In this document: positions 10,834 to 23,091 of the stretch, piece after piece | How positions within the stretch are numbered: position 1 is the stretch's first letter | Layout of the letters: every line of letters begins with the position of its first letter | Assembly (NCBI RefSeq): GCF_033568475.1 | Contig: NC_133123.1 | Coordinates: 157,929,753 to 157,993,752 of the forward strand | Direction: 5' to 3' | DNA from: Henckelia pumila | Taxonomy: Eukaryota; Streptophyta; Magnoliopsida; Lamiales; Gesneriaceae | DNA: 64,000 nucleotides | The notes under the pieces: generated by a model | Database searches by the model: none | Seen by the model: the letters and a program-made list of their open reading frames with translations, nothing else | Told to the model about the DNA's origin: nothing | Program-made: the position numbers and the translations under genes

Positions 10834-11755
10834 ATGCATATCACCATCGACCCATTTAATGCAACCAAGAAGTTGACGTTCATCAAAAGACGGGCTTTGG
10901 TCACAATGGTGTTAAAAAAATTGTTGATTCAATTCCAAAAAATCAAACACCCAACCCAAAACTAAAATTTGAAATTCGGATATAAATGTTAAAACCGAAA
11001 TTTATTTGATCATTTCGAATTATATATCTCAAAATCGAACCGACGAAAAAATCAAAAATTTATTAAATTAATAATTTTATTTACTTATATTTTATGATAT
11101 GATCTTTAGTGAAATTGTGATTATATGTTTTGCTGACTTTTTTTATCCTTAATTAGAAAGATTATTATCTTGATCGATTATTGATATGGTTATCTTAGTA
11201 GATTATTGATATCTTTTATTTAAAAGAGTTATTTACTAACAAAAGACTTGTTTCCATGCTTGCAGACTCTATCAAAAGGAAACAATCTAATTTATTTACT
11301 TTAGCGTGGAAGACAGAACAAGTGAGATTCACAGAGAACAGACACGGAGAGAATTACAGAGGATTTCTAAAACCAAGAAATTGAAGATCTAATGTTTTCC
11401 GGTTGAAGAATCTTTGCCGTCGTTCGGTGTCCTTTAGAAATTTAGCATATCTAGGCATCTGAGCTAAAACATCTGCAAATTATGTTAATATATAGTTTCT
11501 TGAAAATTTCAAGAAAAATTTTTAAACTGAAGATCAAACAATAATTGCTTAGCTCTATGACGAAAAGGTAAAATGGAAATATCAACATCAGCATTAACAT
11601 TAAAATCTATTTTCTTACCTTTCTTACCTGTAGGCGATGGTTGTGCGGGGTTGCGCTTGTCCCCTGTTTCCCCATCTCCGTCGATCCTCCTCTCGGGTTC
11701 TTCAGATTATGATCTAGTCACAACCATGATGGCATTCTCGTAATTGGGATTCGGT
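10834..11755. repeat. Direct repeat, unit B, right part
   Basis: Resumes unit B after the Tekay-like element and matches about 1130-2040. It holds AT-rich DNA and the counterpart of the Athila-type gag fragment. Confidence 0.85.
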
Positions 11756-11815
11756 GTTGCTTGGCATTGAACCGGGTGACCTGGAGAAAGTTGGGTTGCT
11801 ATTTGAGCTATCTGA
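11350..11815 (-). pseudogene. Athila-type gag fragment, second copy
   Basis: On the minus strand from 11815 it reads ETQIAQIATQLSPGHP, then NPNYENAIMVVTRS, then a charged linker and, in broken frames, the PFRHRAKQLL region. This extends about 60 bp further upstream in gag than the copy at 1645-2112 and confirms the Athila-like origin. Several stops and shifts are present. Confidence 0.6.
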
Positions 11816-11823
11816 GTCTCCAA

Positions 11824-11825
<2 letters not shown>

Positions 11826-11879
<54 letters not shown>
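11826..11879. repeat. (AT)n microsatellite
   Basis: Uninterrupted AT dinucleotides of about 54 bp directly follow the gag relic. Confidence 0.97.
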
Positions 11880-11880
<1 letters not shown>

Positions 11881-12284
11881 CCAAAATAAGTCATTATAAA
11901 GGCATTTAATGGGCTTTTAAAATTTTAGAACTAAATATCATGAAAATTATCAGTAAAATAACAAATTTTTAAAGGTTATTTTATACTAAAATTATAGATT
12001 TATTACCAAAATCTAAACTTAATACCTTAACAAATTTATAATATATCTAGATCCTTATTTATCATCTTCTTCACGTAAAATCTCACTCTAGCCGCCATCT
12101 TCCCTCTCCCTCACGCTATTCATCAGGAAAAAAAAAACACTCTTACACATGATTTTTGAAGATCAAATCAATCGTGTGTGACCTAAATAAGAATTATACC
12201 TCATAAAATTAACTTGTTAGTTCGTCTTACAGGAGTTGTTCTTTTAATTTTCTTTCAAATTTTAATTACTCCAACGTATGTTCC
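11880..12284. other. AT-rich stretch with dispersed-repeat remnant
   Basis: No gene is visible. About 12165-12285 resembles 32390-32510 and 53760-53800 (cctcataaaattaa..., then ttaattac...cgtatgttcc), so it is probably a decayed copy of a short dispersed repeat. Confidence 0.4.
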
Positions 12285-12694
12285 TCATGTCCGTGATCCA
12301 CTACTAATCACTCGATAAACATTTAATTAACTTAATTAAAATATTATCACGTAAATAACTGGATATAGCAAAAAACATGAGAATCAATTATACAACACAA
12401 TCGAATTACAATACAAAATAGAAATATATTTAATTAAAACAAACGGTGTCCTCTGCTCTTAGGTTTTGATAATTGACTGGATATTGATTCATCTCCTGAA
12501 CAACTTACAAGTTGCACCATCAAATGTGGTGTCCATGATATAAGCAAGGACGTGAGTAGAGCAATGCATAAATCATGAATACTTTTTTAAACCGATATTC
12601 AAAATTAAAACTCATTCTTAGAGTGTAGGAACCCCAATATAAGCTCTCTGTTCCGAAACCGTTGGATGTTACAATTAATACTGACCGTGATCTT
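12285..12694 (-). repeat. Old Tekay-like LTR, left fragment
   Basis: Diverged similarity to the start of the Tekay-like LTR at 3391 (gatcca/cctacta, then aacttaattaa, and later ggtgtcc...gtgagta/gagcat). The Athila-like element is inserted at 12695; the other half of this LTR resumes at 30425-30439 and 31316 onward. Identity is moderate, so the boundaries are approximate. Confidence 0.5.
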
Positions 12695-14047
12695 TGGTAA
12701 CGCTTAATCGTGTCACGCCCAAATTACCCGACTCAATCAGATAAACAAATAATGCAGTAGTGTGAGTAGGGATCGTTCCCACGAGGAAAGGTAAATTTAA
12801 TGTGTTCTAAATAAATAAAAGGGGGTTTGAAGTTTGAGATTAACTACTGAATATTTTAAACAATTAAAATTCACTAACATGCAAGATCGAATAATAAACT
12901 TGGAGAAATCAATAAGAGGCGAGACTTTGTATCGGTCGACTACACCCTTGATATTCATTCATTCAATCATCGATTCCCTAAAAATAATTAATCCTATTAA
13001 ATATTCGTCATTGAAAACTAAATTCATGTTTCACCGTAATTTTAGTTAATTAGAAAACAGCATTCTAAATTAACCCTTACCAATGAATTAACCCGATAAC
13101 AGCAATCTAGATTTAAATCCACGGTAGCATTCAAACTAGTAAAACTGACGAACCTAGACAACACAAACACCAGCGGTTGTATTTAGCCTAGTCAATAATT
13201 GATCCTACGATTTAATAAACTCAACAGCAGAAAATATCAAACGTAGTTGCTTCGCAAATTAGATTGTTCAAACAATTACGGATTTGAATTCTAATTTAGC
13301 TATTGTTCGCAATACAAAACTCTAAGATGGCCAATCCTAAAATCTCGCATACAAACATGAAATCAAACAGATCAAAGATTGATACTTAATAAAGATTAAG
13401 CACTACGAATCGAATCTCATGAATAAAATATATCAAGATTTCGTCTCCCTCAACCAAGTATTAAAAATTTTAGCTACAACGATTCATCACCAAATTCATA
13501 AAAATTTCAAGAAAAGAAGAAAACTAGAGATAGAAATTCAAGAATAAAACCTAGCCTCCAAGAGAGAGTCTCCAAAATCTGATAATAATCCTCCAAAATC
13601 GGAATTAAGAGTCTAATAAAGGCTAGAGAATAAAATAACAAAGTTTCCAAAATTACTATTTTTTTCCCGACAGACGAGCGCGCTCGATCGCATAAGTACG
13701 CACGATCGAGCGCGCTACTTTACACGATTCACTGCCCAAAATTCCTTGCGCGCGCTCGATCGCGTGAGTTCGTCCAATCGATCGCGCGAAAATATGTGTT
13801 TCTCTGTTTTCAACTTCTCGGCCCGCGCTCGATCCTGCTGAGTATGTGGGATCGATCGCATGGGAAAAACCAAAATTCTGCCTTCATTTTCTTCATCTTG
13901 AAATCTCCTACACATTAAATCCGGGAGTATATGAATATAAATGCATGCAAAAGACAAAACTAAGATAAAACATGAACAAACACAATTAAATGCATGCAAA
14001 CTACCAACAAAATAACAACAAAATATGCAAACAAAACACGACTATCA
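12695..14047 (-). repeat. 3' LTR of Athila-like element
   Basis: 1353 bp, pairs with 29070-30424. It carries three GC-rich hairpins (13677-13716, about 13749-13790, about 13824-13860). Small ORFs inside it recur in the partner only because the LTRs are copies of each other. Confidence 0.93.
13677..13716. repeat. 14-bp perfect inverted repeat in Athila-like LTR
   Basis: Arms AGCGCGCTCGATCG and CGATCGAGCGCGCT flank a 12-nt loop. Two related, slightly imperfect hairpins follow within 150 bp, and two more lie at 16506-16543 and 16583-16619. Confidence 0.9.
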
Positions 14048-14060
14048 AATACCCCCACAC
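14048..14060 (-). other. Polypurine tract of Athila-like element
   Basis: The minus strand reads AGTGTGGGGGTATT directly before the 3' LTR start. Confidence 0.7.
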
Positions 14061-15324
14061 TTAATCCTTGCTCGCCCTCGAGCAAGTCATGCAAAAACAA
14101 AATGAAATAGGATAAACACATAAGCAAGGACGATTATGCATAAAATTTAGCCTCAGAGAAAACCACTTTCATAAAAAAAAAAAAAACAAGTTCATAGCTA
14201 CTCTCAATCATCAATGATACACCTTCAGTCGAATGTGAATGTGTGTGTGTGCCATGTTACCCCAGTTACATGCAATTTCAAAAGAGCAAAGTTTCAAGAC
14301 TGTTCGCCGACCTATAACAATTCAGTGCAAGTCTCACAATCAAGAACTCTCCTCCCAACAATCCATCAACAAAACACAACTCTCTCAAGCTAACTAAGCA
14401 CTAATTTGCGATTTTTTTTTGCAGTCCCAATAATTACCCGCATAATTAGCTATGAAATAGTGAATAGGATTTCAAACACATTTCAAGCTCGGATGGAACT
14501 GATGCCTTACTAATTTATTTTTTCAAGGCTAAACCCCATTTTATTTTTTTCCGCAGACTTAGCCACAAACAAGATGAGTAGGATTTCAAACATCTTGCTT
14601 GCAACCCGGATGGAGTTGATTACTTCATAAACATGCTATAAAAGCTGATTTTTTTCTTTTCTACTTCTAAAAAATACCCAAGAGAGTAAATGCTAAATCA
14701 ACAGGATCATCAAGACTTAAGAACCATCAAGTTCCACAAACACCTATTGTCGTGCAATGGTCCAACAGACATCCACGATATCTAATACATCGCTACACTT
14801 CACTGGTTAAACATGCGTGCTTAAGAATATTCAACAATCAACCTATGGTTTCTCATGTCCAATCAAGAGTAAAATTTTTCAAAAATTTCATTTTTCAACT
14901 ACCTCATCATAGGCTAACAAATCATCCTCAACTTATGCATTTGAACAACAAAAACGACAACACAACAATACGATGCATAACAACACAAGAAAAATGCAAA
15001 ATTCAAACAATGCAAACCCCCCCCCCCCCATACCTAACCTAAGCATTGTCCTCAATGCATTACAAAACAAAACACAAACAAACAACGAAACAATATGCTA
15101 AGCGACAAAAAAAAAAGCAAAACTCCCCTGGTTCAATGGTCGGCGGCATCTTCCTCTTCATGCTCGGGAGGTAGGACGGGATCGGCGCCTTGAAAGTCAG
15201 AAGGCTGTGGAAATGGGATAGTCGGGGGCAATGTGGTGGGGTCAATCCCAAGCCGCTCGGAAATTCCTCGACAAATAAAGTCCAAGGCCTGAAAATTCGA
15301 GGCCACCGCTGCATTGAAAGCATT
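14061..15324. other. Athila-like 3' untranslated region
   Basis: Lies between the ORF in env-like position and the 3' LTR. It includes homopolymer runs (C10 near 15020) but no convincing coding region. Long 3' non-coding regions are usual in Athila elements. Confidence 0.55.
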
Positions 15325-16092
15325 CTAAAATTGGGCTTGATTGGCCAACGCTCGAACTGTGACAGTAGTGGTTCGGCGTGGAAGCGGTGGAGGGCGTAGT
15401 GGGTCGGGCACCGGCACAAATTGATCGTCTACCATGAACTGGCTCCTCCGATATTCTCGTTTGGCATCGACAATCGCGCCGTCAATAGGACGCATGGGTT
15501 GTAACCATTCTTCATCGGGTCGATGTGGCACCCCAGCACGCAAGCACAGTTGCGTGATAATCATCGGAATGTAGAGACCCGCCGTCCTCGTAGTGATGGA
15601 ATGCCTCATCTGACTGTGTATCACACGCCCCGCATTCACCGGCAATTGAAGATCAAGAGCGTAGAGTAAGACGGCCCTCTCAACATGGACCTCGCTCGTG
15701 TGGGAAATGGGCATGAGGCGGTGGGCTACAAAGATGTACCAAGTTGTCGGATCCATCAGCATATATTTCTCTTTAAAGCACTTGAATGCAACCGGATCCC
15801 TCCAAGCAGCCCCGGCCATGCATATTTGCTGAATGACTTCGTTCAAATCCGGGCCGGAAGCTATGCTCTGGTAAAGACTGTCATCGACGTCGGGCGTCTC
15901 CAACAGGCTATTCAAATCTTGTGGTGCATATGAAACTAGAATACCCCGGACGAAGGCCTTATCATCCGTGCGCGCTGCTGCATTGACATAGAATTCCCTC
16001 ACAATAGGGACAATAGCCGGGGATGGCTGTCGAGAAAATGGCCCCCACCCACGGTTGACAACTTGGTTAGCCACATCGCTTTCGTAGTCCAT
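15325..16092 (-). pseudogene. Athila-like post-integrase ORF (plant transposon protein family)
   Basis: 255 residues in sense orientation between integrase and the 3' LTR, the position called env-like in Athila elements. It has GWGPFSRQPSPAIVPIVREFYVNA, VRGILVSY and AGAAWRDP...FKEKYMLMDPTTWYIFVAHRLMP, which I recognise as the putative plant transposon protein domain common in Athila third ORFs. No signal peptide or membrane segment is evident, so an envelope role is not supported. The likely N terminus lies in another frame at 16228-16100 (MGPKRTRERGESSRQG), implying one frameshift. Confidence 0.7.
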
Positions 16093-16403
16093 TAGAGAAA
16101 AACCCCTCTCAGTAATAGGGGAGCGATGGGCTTTAGAATGATTGGGTTCTGGGTATTCCTAACTCCTTGGCGAGACGATTCTCCACGCTCTCGAGTGCGT
16201 TTTGGGCCCATAAATGTGTGAGATGAGCAAGAAATTTGACCGGGGCAATATATCGAACACGTGGCGTGCACTAAGAATTCCGGTGTTTCTTGGCAAAATC
16301 GGGCACTTGTGAAGTGGAGAAGAGAAATAGGATGGTGGGTGCATTCCGTGTGGTGAGACCTGCAATTTGTCAAGAGAAATTGGTGACGATTTGAAAAATT
16401 CAA
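16092..16403 (-). pseudogene. Frame-shifted N terminus of the post-integrase ORF
   Basis: A 103-residue frame whose last third, from MGPKRTRERGESSRQGVRN, looks like the basic N terminus of the ORF at 15325-16092. The preceding 60 residues are probably leader. A small indel near 16120 separates the two frames. Confidence 0.45.
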
Positions 16404-16499
16404 ATTTGGGGCTTTAGGGTTCTAGAGTAACCGAGAGAGAGGGAAAGAGAAAGTGAAGGGAAAAGGGAAGGAAGGAAATAAATAAATAAAAATGGGCTC

Positions 16500-16625
16500 A
16501 GGGGAGCGCGCTTGATCGCGTGAGTACGCAGGATCGAGCGCGCCCTTTAAAAATTCCGGGGCAAAAACTTGGGGAAAAACGTGTGCTCGATCGCGTGAAT
16601 ACGCAGGATCGAGCGCACAACGTTT
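16500..16625. repeat. Two GC-rich hairpins upstream of the post-integrase ORF
   Basis: At 16506-16543 and 16583-16619 the sequence repeats the LTR hairpin plan: cgctcgatcgcgtga-loop-ggatcgagcgc, each stem with one mismatch that could be a G-U pair in RNA. Confidence 0.75.
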
Positions 16626-16817
16626 TAAAAAATTTATTTTATTTTATTTAAAAAAAAAAAATTTCAAAATGTACCGAAAAACAAAAATAACAAAATAAAG
16701 CGAAAAAAAACCAAAATAAGAAAAGCAAGTAAAAACGAAAGGGAAAGAAACATTGGGTTGCCTCCCAGTCAGCGCTAAATTTACAGTCAGTCTATAGCTC
16801 GACTGCATGCCGCAATT

Positions 16818-18047
16818 TTAGTCGACATTTTGCGGAGCATCAAGAGTGATATCATGCTCATCCTCTCCGACGTTCACTTGGATTCCTTCATAGTAGTGTT
16901 TCAGCCGGTGGCCATTCACCTTGAATGTTTTGGAGGTGTCCAAACTTTGAATTTTGACTGCACCATGAAGAAAGACATTAGTAACAACAAACGGTCCATT
17001 CCAATGCGAACGTAACTTACCTGGAAACAACCGAAGTCGTGAATGATAGAGAAAAACTTTCTGACCGACTTCGAAGTTCCGTCGAGAAATCATCTTGTCA
17101 TGGAAGGCCTTTGTTTTGTCCTTGTAAATCTTAGAGCTAGCATAGGCATCATTCCGGATCTCTTCCAATTCTTGCAACTGTAGCTTTCGGTGCTCGTCGC
17201 TCTCGTCCATCTGCATGTTAAACTTTTTGATAGCCCAATAGGCTCTATGCTCCAATTCCACTGGCAGATGACAGGCTTTCCCAAAAATTAACCGATATGG
17301 AGACATTCCAATCGGTGTCTTGAATGCGGTTCTATATGCCCACAAGGCATCATCCAACCTTAAGCTCCAATCCTTTCTTGTAGGATTCACGGTCTTTTCT
17401 ATGATAGATTTGATCTCTTTGTTTGATACCTCAGCTTGACCGTTGGATTGCGGATGATATGTCGTGGAAATCCTGTGCGTCACATGATACTTTTTAAGCA
17501 AATTTTCCACAATTCGGTTGCAGAAGTGTGTACCTCTATCACTGATGAGGGCTCTCGGAATTCCAAACCTAGAGAAAATGTTATGCTTGATAAACTCTGC
17601 AACAACTTGAGAATCGTCAGTATGGGTGGCCTTTGCTTCCACCCACTTCGAGATATAATCCACAGCAAGTAATATATAAATATAACCATATGAACTCAGG
17701 AAGGGTCCCATGAAGTCGATGCCCCAAACATCAAAGATCTCGCAAACTAGAATAGGTTGTTGGGGCATCTCCTTTCGTTGGGAGATGTTACCTGTCTTTT
17801 GGCACTGAGCGCACGACTTACAAAACAGGTACGCGTCTTGAAATAAGGAAGGCCAGAAAAATCCGTTGTCCAACACCTTCCTTAATGTCCTTTTCGGCCC
17901 AAAGTGGCCACCACATGCATAAGAATGACAAAACGTGAGGATAAGGATTACCTTGCTCGCGGGTACACATCGACGTATCACTTGATCAGCGCAGTGTTTC
18001 CACAAGTATGGATCATCCCACACATAATACTTCGCATCGCTTCGCAT
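16818..18047 (-). pseudogene. Integrase of Athila-like element
   Basis: 409 residues. The HHCC zinc motif is near residues 45-85 ([15 protein letters not shown], then FCKSCAQC). The core follows, with [32 protein letters not shown] and [17 protein letters not shown] giving the D-D-E triad regions. The C-terminal domain ends [16 protein letters not shown] and [11 protein letters not shown]. It overlaps the RT/RNase H frame at 17978-18047 in another phase, so an indel lies near 18035. Apart from that junction the integrase frame is open. Confidence 0.88.
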
Positions 18048-19293
18048 TTGTCTCTTGGCGCCTTGGAAAATTCAGAGGGGAAACCATTAGTAACTAAATA
18101 ATTCACAATATTTGCGTACCATGGTAATTCGGCGCTCGCCAAAAACAGCTGTTCATCAGGAAACTCTTCTCGCAAATGCAGCTCCTCATCAACATGAACT
18201 AGACGACTCAAGTGGTCAGCAACTTGATTCTCGGCCCCTCTTTTGTCCTTGATTTCCACATCAAATTCGCTCATAAGTAGTATCCACCGGATCAGCCTTG
18301 GTTTTGCCTCTTTCTTTGCCATCAGAAAACGAAGAGCTGCATGGTCAGAGTAAACAATAACTTTAGCACCAAGTAAATAGGAGCGAAATTTTTCTAATGC
18401 AAATACAACAGCTAAAAGCTCCTTTTCAGTAGTGGAATAATTTTGTTGGGCATCGTTCAGTATACGCGAAGCGTAATAAATAGCATGCGATGCTTTCCCA
18501 ACTTTCTGGCCTAAAACAGCGCCAACGGCATAGTCACTGGCATCACACATAATCTCGAATGGCTGGCTCCAATCCGGTGGTTGGATTATTGGTGCAGATG
18601 TCAAGGAGTTCTTCAATTTGTCAAATGATGATTTGCATGACTCATTAAACTCAAATGACACATCTTTTTGTAATAGCTTGCATATGGGGGATGCGATCTT
18701 GGCGAAATCTTGGATGTACCTCCTGTAAAAACTTGCATGGCCAAAAAAATAACGCACTTCCCGCACATATGTGGGATAAGGGAGAGACTGAATGATATAA
18801 ATTTTAGCCCTATATACCTCTATGCCCATAGATGACACAACATGACCCAAAATCACACCTTGCCCAACCATAAAATGACATTTTTCAATGGAATTACCAT
18901 AGACAGTGAAGTCATCCATGAAAACTTCTAAGATATGCTCAATAAAGTCCGAAAAAATACTAACCATACACCGTTGGAAAGTGGCCGGTGCATTGCAAAG
19001 TCCAAAGGGCATCCGTCGATATGCAAAGGTGCCAAACGGGCATGTGAACGTCGTCTTTTCCTGATCCTCTGGCGCGATAGCAATCTGAAAATAACCAGAA
19101 TATCCATCAAGAAAACAATAGTAAGGATGACACGCTAACCTTTCAATCATTTGATCAATAAATGGTAAAGAAAAGTGGTCCTTTCGGGTTTCGGCATTCA
19201 GCTTCCTATAGTCAATACAAACCTTCCACCCATTTTGAATATGAGTGGGAACCATCTCGTCATCCTTATTCTTTACCACAGTAACTTCGGTTT
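17978..19293 (-). pseudogene. RT (3' part) and RNase H of Athila-like element
   Basis: It begins at the right edge of the nested element. It carries [59 protein letters not shown], the catalytic FMDDF, RNase H ([43 protein letters not shown]) and ADHLSRL. About 25 residues normally found between VYGNS and EKCHFMV are absent, an in-frame deletion. Its phase continues that of 26124-27072 if the nested element and one GGTTT copy are removed. Confidence 0.88.
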
Positions 19294-20194
19294 TGATATG
19301 AATCTGGATGTGTAAGATTAGCAAACACGATTACAATTTGAATCGCACCCTCTAACCAATAAACAAAAGATCCAAAGTTTTGCCCAATCTTTGAAACAAG
19401 TAAAATTGATAGGGTTTTGGATTTCCACCTTTAATCGACGGTACGATTAACAACAGAAACCACAACAATTGAAACCAAAGAAAACCTTTAGATAAACTTG
19501 TATCTGACAATCTTCAGTGAGAAACAATCGACAAACGTTTCCAAGTAATTAACTGAGAAGTTTGATTTGAAGAACAAAGCAAAGCTTTGAATAAAATTCT
19601 TGAGAGAATTTTCAATAATTTTTATATAAACTGAATCTGAATTCCTATTAATGAAATAAAACAAAAGTATTTATAGTTTACAATCAAAAATAAAAGATAA
19701 CGCAAAATATAGACTAAAGATATTAAAGATATCATCTAAAAAGTTTCCTAGTATAATTAAAAGACTCAAAATATATAAAATAATGCTAAAATATCAAAAA
19801 GTCTCGCACACACACAAATACGCCGAACTATGTGTAAAACTCCGCGGCACGGGCGCGCATGGCTCTCTGGACCTATGCGCGGGCGCGCATAGAGGTCTGT
19901 CCGGAACTCTTGAAATCACTCGATTGAGGCGCGGGCGCGCATGCGTCTCTGTTGCATATTTTTGAATTCTCTTCGACATTTTCTCCGCTCTCTTGACTTC
20001 TTTGAACTTCAATAACATTGTAACATCCTTCAAAATAATCTTCAAGCATTCCAATGCTTCCTTGACATTCCACCATCAAAGATTGAAGCGCATCTTTGAA
20101 TCTCTTAGCTCGACCTCTCGTAATTGGTCCTCTAGGCAACTCCAACGGATCCTTAACCACTTGATCAACATGCGAGCTATCCATGATCGCATCA
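19294..20194 (-). repeat. 3' LTR of CRM-like element
   Basis: 901 bp. Contains three copies of a GCGCGGGCGCGCAT module at about 19846-19942. The integrase frame extends into it to 19873. A polypurine tract AAGAAGGGGAGGA abuts it at about 20195-20207. Confidence 0.92.
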
Positions 20195-21477
20195 TCCTCC
20201 CCTTCTTGAAAAAGATTTGTCCTCAAATCTTGATCATCTCCTACATCAAACAACGACAAAACGAAAACATTAAAAGTAGTACTCACGTTGTACTCACCTG
20301 GAAAATCCAATTTGTAGGCGTTGTAATTGATCCGCTCCAAAACTTGGAAAGGTCCATCACCACTAGGTAGAAGCTTTGAACGTCTTTTTTCCGGAAAACG
20401 CTCTTTTCTCAGATGCAACCACACCCAATCACCGGGTTCAAAAACAACTTTCTTCCTTCCCTTATTCGCTTGTTTAGTATACTGCAAAAAAAATTTCTCT
20501 ATATTTGCACGTACTTTCTCATGCAAATTTCTCACAAACTCAGCCTTTTTCTTTCCATCCATACTAACCCTTTCACTCATAGGCAAAGACATCAAATCCA
20601 ACGGGGTTAAAGGATTAAAACCATACACAATTTTAAATGGTGAAAAATTTGTAGTAGAATGCACACTACGATTATAGGCAAACTCAACAAATGGCAAACA
20701 TTTCTCCCAATTTTTCAAATTCTTTTTAATTATAGCACGTAACAAAGTTCCTAACGTCCTATTAACAACCTCAGTTTGACCATCCGTTTGAGGATGACAT
20801 GTAGTTGAAAATAGTAATTTAGTACCAAGCTTGCACCATAATGTTTTCCAAAAGTAGCTCAAGAAACGAGTATCTCTATCAGAAACAATACTCCTAGGCA
20901 TGCCATGCAACCTAACAATTTCATTAAAGAACAAGTCCGCAACATGAGATGCATCATCAGATTTATGACACGCAATGAAATGAGCCATCTTAGAAAATCT
21001 ATCAACCACCACAAACACAGAATCCCTCCCCTTCTTAGACCTTGGTAGTCCTAAAACAAAATCCATAGAAATATCTACCCACGGTTCACTAGGAACAGGA
21101 AGTGGAGTATACAATCCATGTGGTTGTGTCCTAGACTTAGCTTTTCTACAAGTTACACATCTCTCACAAATATTCTCAACATCATGCTTCATATGTGGCC
21201 AATAAAAATGTTCATGCAAAGTATCATAAGTTTTAGCCACACCAAAATGTCTCATCAAACCACCCTCATGTGATTCCCTAACAACTAACTCACGAATGGA
21301 CGATTTAGGCACACACAATTTATCTTCCTTAAACAAATATCCATTATGCATGAAAAATTTATCCCTCGGACCATGCAAACATGACACATAAATCTCACCA
21401 AAATCATGATCATTGGCATACAACTCCTTCACATACTCAAATCCCAAAAACTTATAATCTAGAGTAGTTAAGAGCAC
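19873..21477 (-). pseudogene. Integrase of CRM-like element, reading into the LTR
   Basis: 534 residues. It has a zinc motif (H in [10 protein letters not shown], then CERCVTC), core motifs ([46 protein letters not shown]) and the [21 protein letters not shown] domain. The last 107 residues or so are encoded within the LTR and include [18 protein letters not shown] and a tail where the GC module encodes SMRARA. An in-frame TGA at about 21482 separates it from RNase H. Confidence 0.88.
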
Positions 21478-21483
21478 GTACCT

Positions 21484-22368
21484 TCACGACAATGCATCCG
21501 CCACTACATTCTCCTTACCTTGCTTGTACTTGATTACATAAGGAAAAGTTTCTACGAACGCTACCCATTTGGCATGTCTTTTATTCAACTTTTTTTGTCC
21601 CTTGAGATGCTTCAAGGACTCATGATCCGTATGAATCACGAACTCTTTTGGCCTCAAGTAATGCTGCCATGTCTCGAGTACCCTTACCAACGCATAGAAC
21701 TCCTTATCGTAGGTAGGATAATTCAAAGATGCTCCACTTAACTTCTCGCTGAAATACGCCACTAGCTTTCCCCCTTGCATCAAAACGCCTCCAATCCCTA
21801 CACCTGATGCATCACATTCAATTTCAAACATATTAGTAAAGTCAGGTAAAACAAGTAAAGGAGCATTAATTAAATTTTGCTTAATAATACTGAAAGACTT
21901 TTCTTGCTCCTCGCCCCAATGGAATGGAACGTTTTTCTTGATAACAGCAGTCATAGGCGCCGCCAATGTACTAAAATCCTTCACGAACCTCCTGTAAAAA
22001 CTCGCAAGGCCATGGAAACTTCGAACTTGACCAATAGTAGTGGTTGTTGGCCAATCTCGAATAGCACTTACCTTTTCCTCATCAACTTTCACACCTTGTG
22101 AACTCACAACAAACTCAAGAAACACGAGTTTTTTTGTACAAAACACACATTTCTTAAGGTTAGCATATAAATGTTCAGCACGCAATGTGATTAAAACAAC
22201 TCTCAAATGTTCCGCATGATCATCTAAGTTTTTGCTATATACCAATATATCATCAAAATAGACAACCATAAACTTCCCAAGATATGCACGCAAAACATGA
22301 TTCATTAAATGCATGAAAGTACTAGGTGCATTAGTCAAACCAAAAGGCATAACCATCCATTCATACAA
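21484..22368 (-). pseudogene. RT (3' part) and RNase H of CRM-like element
   Basis: 294 residues. It starts [17 protein letters not shown], has the catalytic [11 protein letters not shown], then connection ([15 protein letters not shown]) and RNase H ([44 protein letters not shown]). It is in phase with the upstream RT frame across a TGA at 22396-22398. Confidence 0.88.
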
Positions 22369-22395
22369 CCCATACTTTGTTTTGAATGCAGTTTT

Positions 22396-23091
22396 TCATT
22401 CATCTCCCTCTCTCATCCTAATTTGATGATAGCCACTTTTAAGATCAATCTTGCTAAACACACAAGCACCATGCAATTCATCTAACATATCATCAAGCCT
22501 AGGAATAGGATGCCTATACTTAATAGTAATGTTATTTATAGCTTTACAATCAACACACATACGCCAAGATCCATCCTTTTTAGGTACTAACAATACAGGC
22601 ACAGCACACGGTGACATCGACTCACGTACAAAACCTTTGTCTAAAAGCTCACTTACCTGCCGTTGCAACTCCTTAGTTTCCTTCGGATTGCTCCTATAAG
22701 CTGGACGATTCGGCAATGCACTCCCGGGTACCAAATCAATTTGGTGCTCAATTCCTCTCAAAGGTGGTAATCCTTGAGGTAGCTCCTCCGGAAATAAATC
22801 ATCGAATTCCTGCAATAGAGAAACAACAACGCTTGGAATATCTCCGGCTATATCACTTGTGTTAAGGAGTACCTCCTTATAAATCATCAACACAAGTGGA
22901 ATTTGAGAATTCATAACATCTCTCAACTCACTCTTTTGGGCTATATATATTTTTTTTTCAGCCTCTTTTCGCTCAATTTTATTTTCATCTTTTCTTGTAT
23001 CATTCTTTTTTTCTAAGGCCACCTCACTTTTTTGATCACTTTTTCTTTCGGCCTCATCTCTCTTTTTCTTTTTCATTTGGTCCTCCAACAC
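22396..23091 (-). pseudogene. Protease-RT linker and RT N terminus of CRM-like element
   Basis: A highly charged Lys/Glu linker (residues 1-60) is followed by FDDLFPEELPQGLPPLRGIEH, LLDKGFVRESMSPCAVPVLL, PKKDGSWRMCVDCKAINNIT and SKIDLKSGYHQIRM. It is bounded by in-frame stops on both sides. Confidence 0.87.

Noticed and set aside
12834..13049. Small ORF present in both Athila-like LTRs (also at 29210-29425)
   Set aside because: It recurs only because LTRs are copies of each other; no start context or domain supports coding.
13715..13999. 94-codon ORF in the Athila-like LTR with a hydrophobic start
   Set aside because: It spans the hairpin array, and the counterpart at 30104-30376 is disrupted; likely chance.
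16159..16365. Alternative ORF overlapping the post-integrase leader
   Set aside because: Its phase does not connect to the recognisable domain, and no motif is visible.
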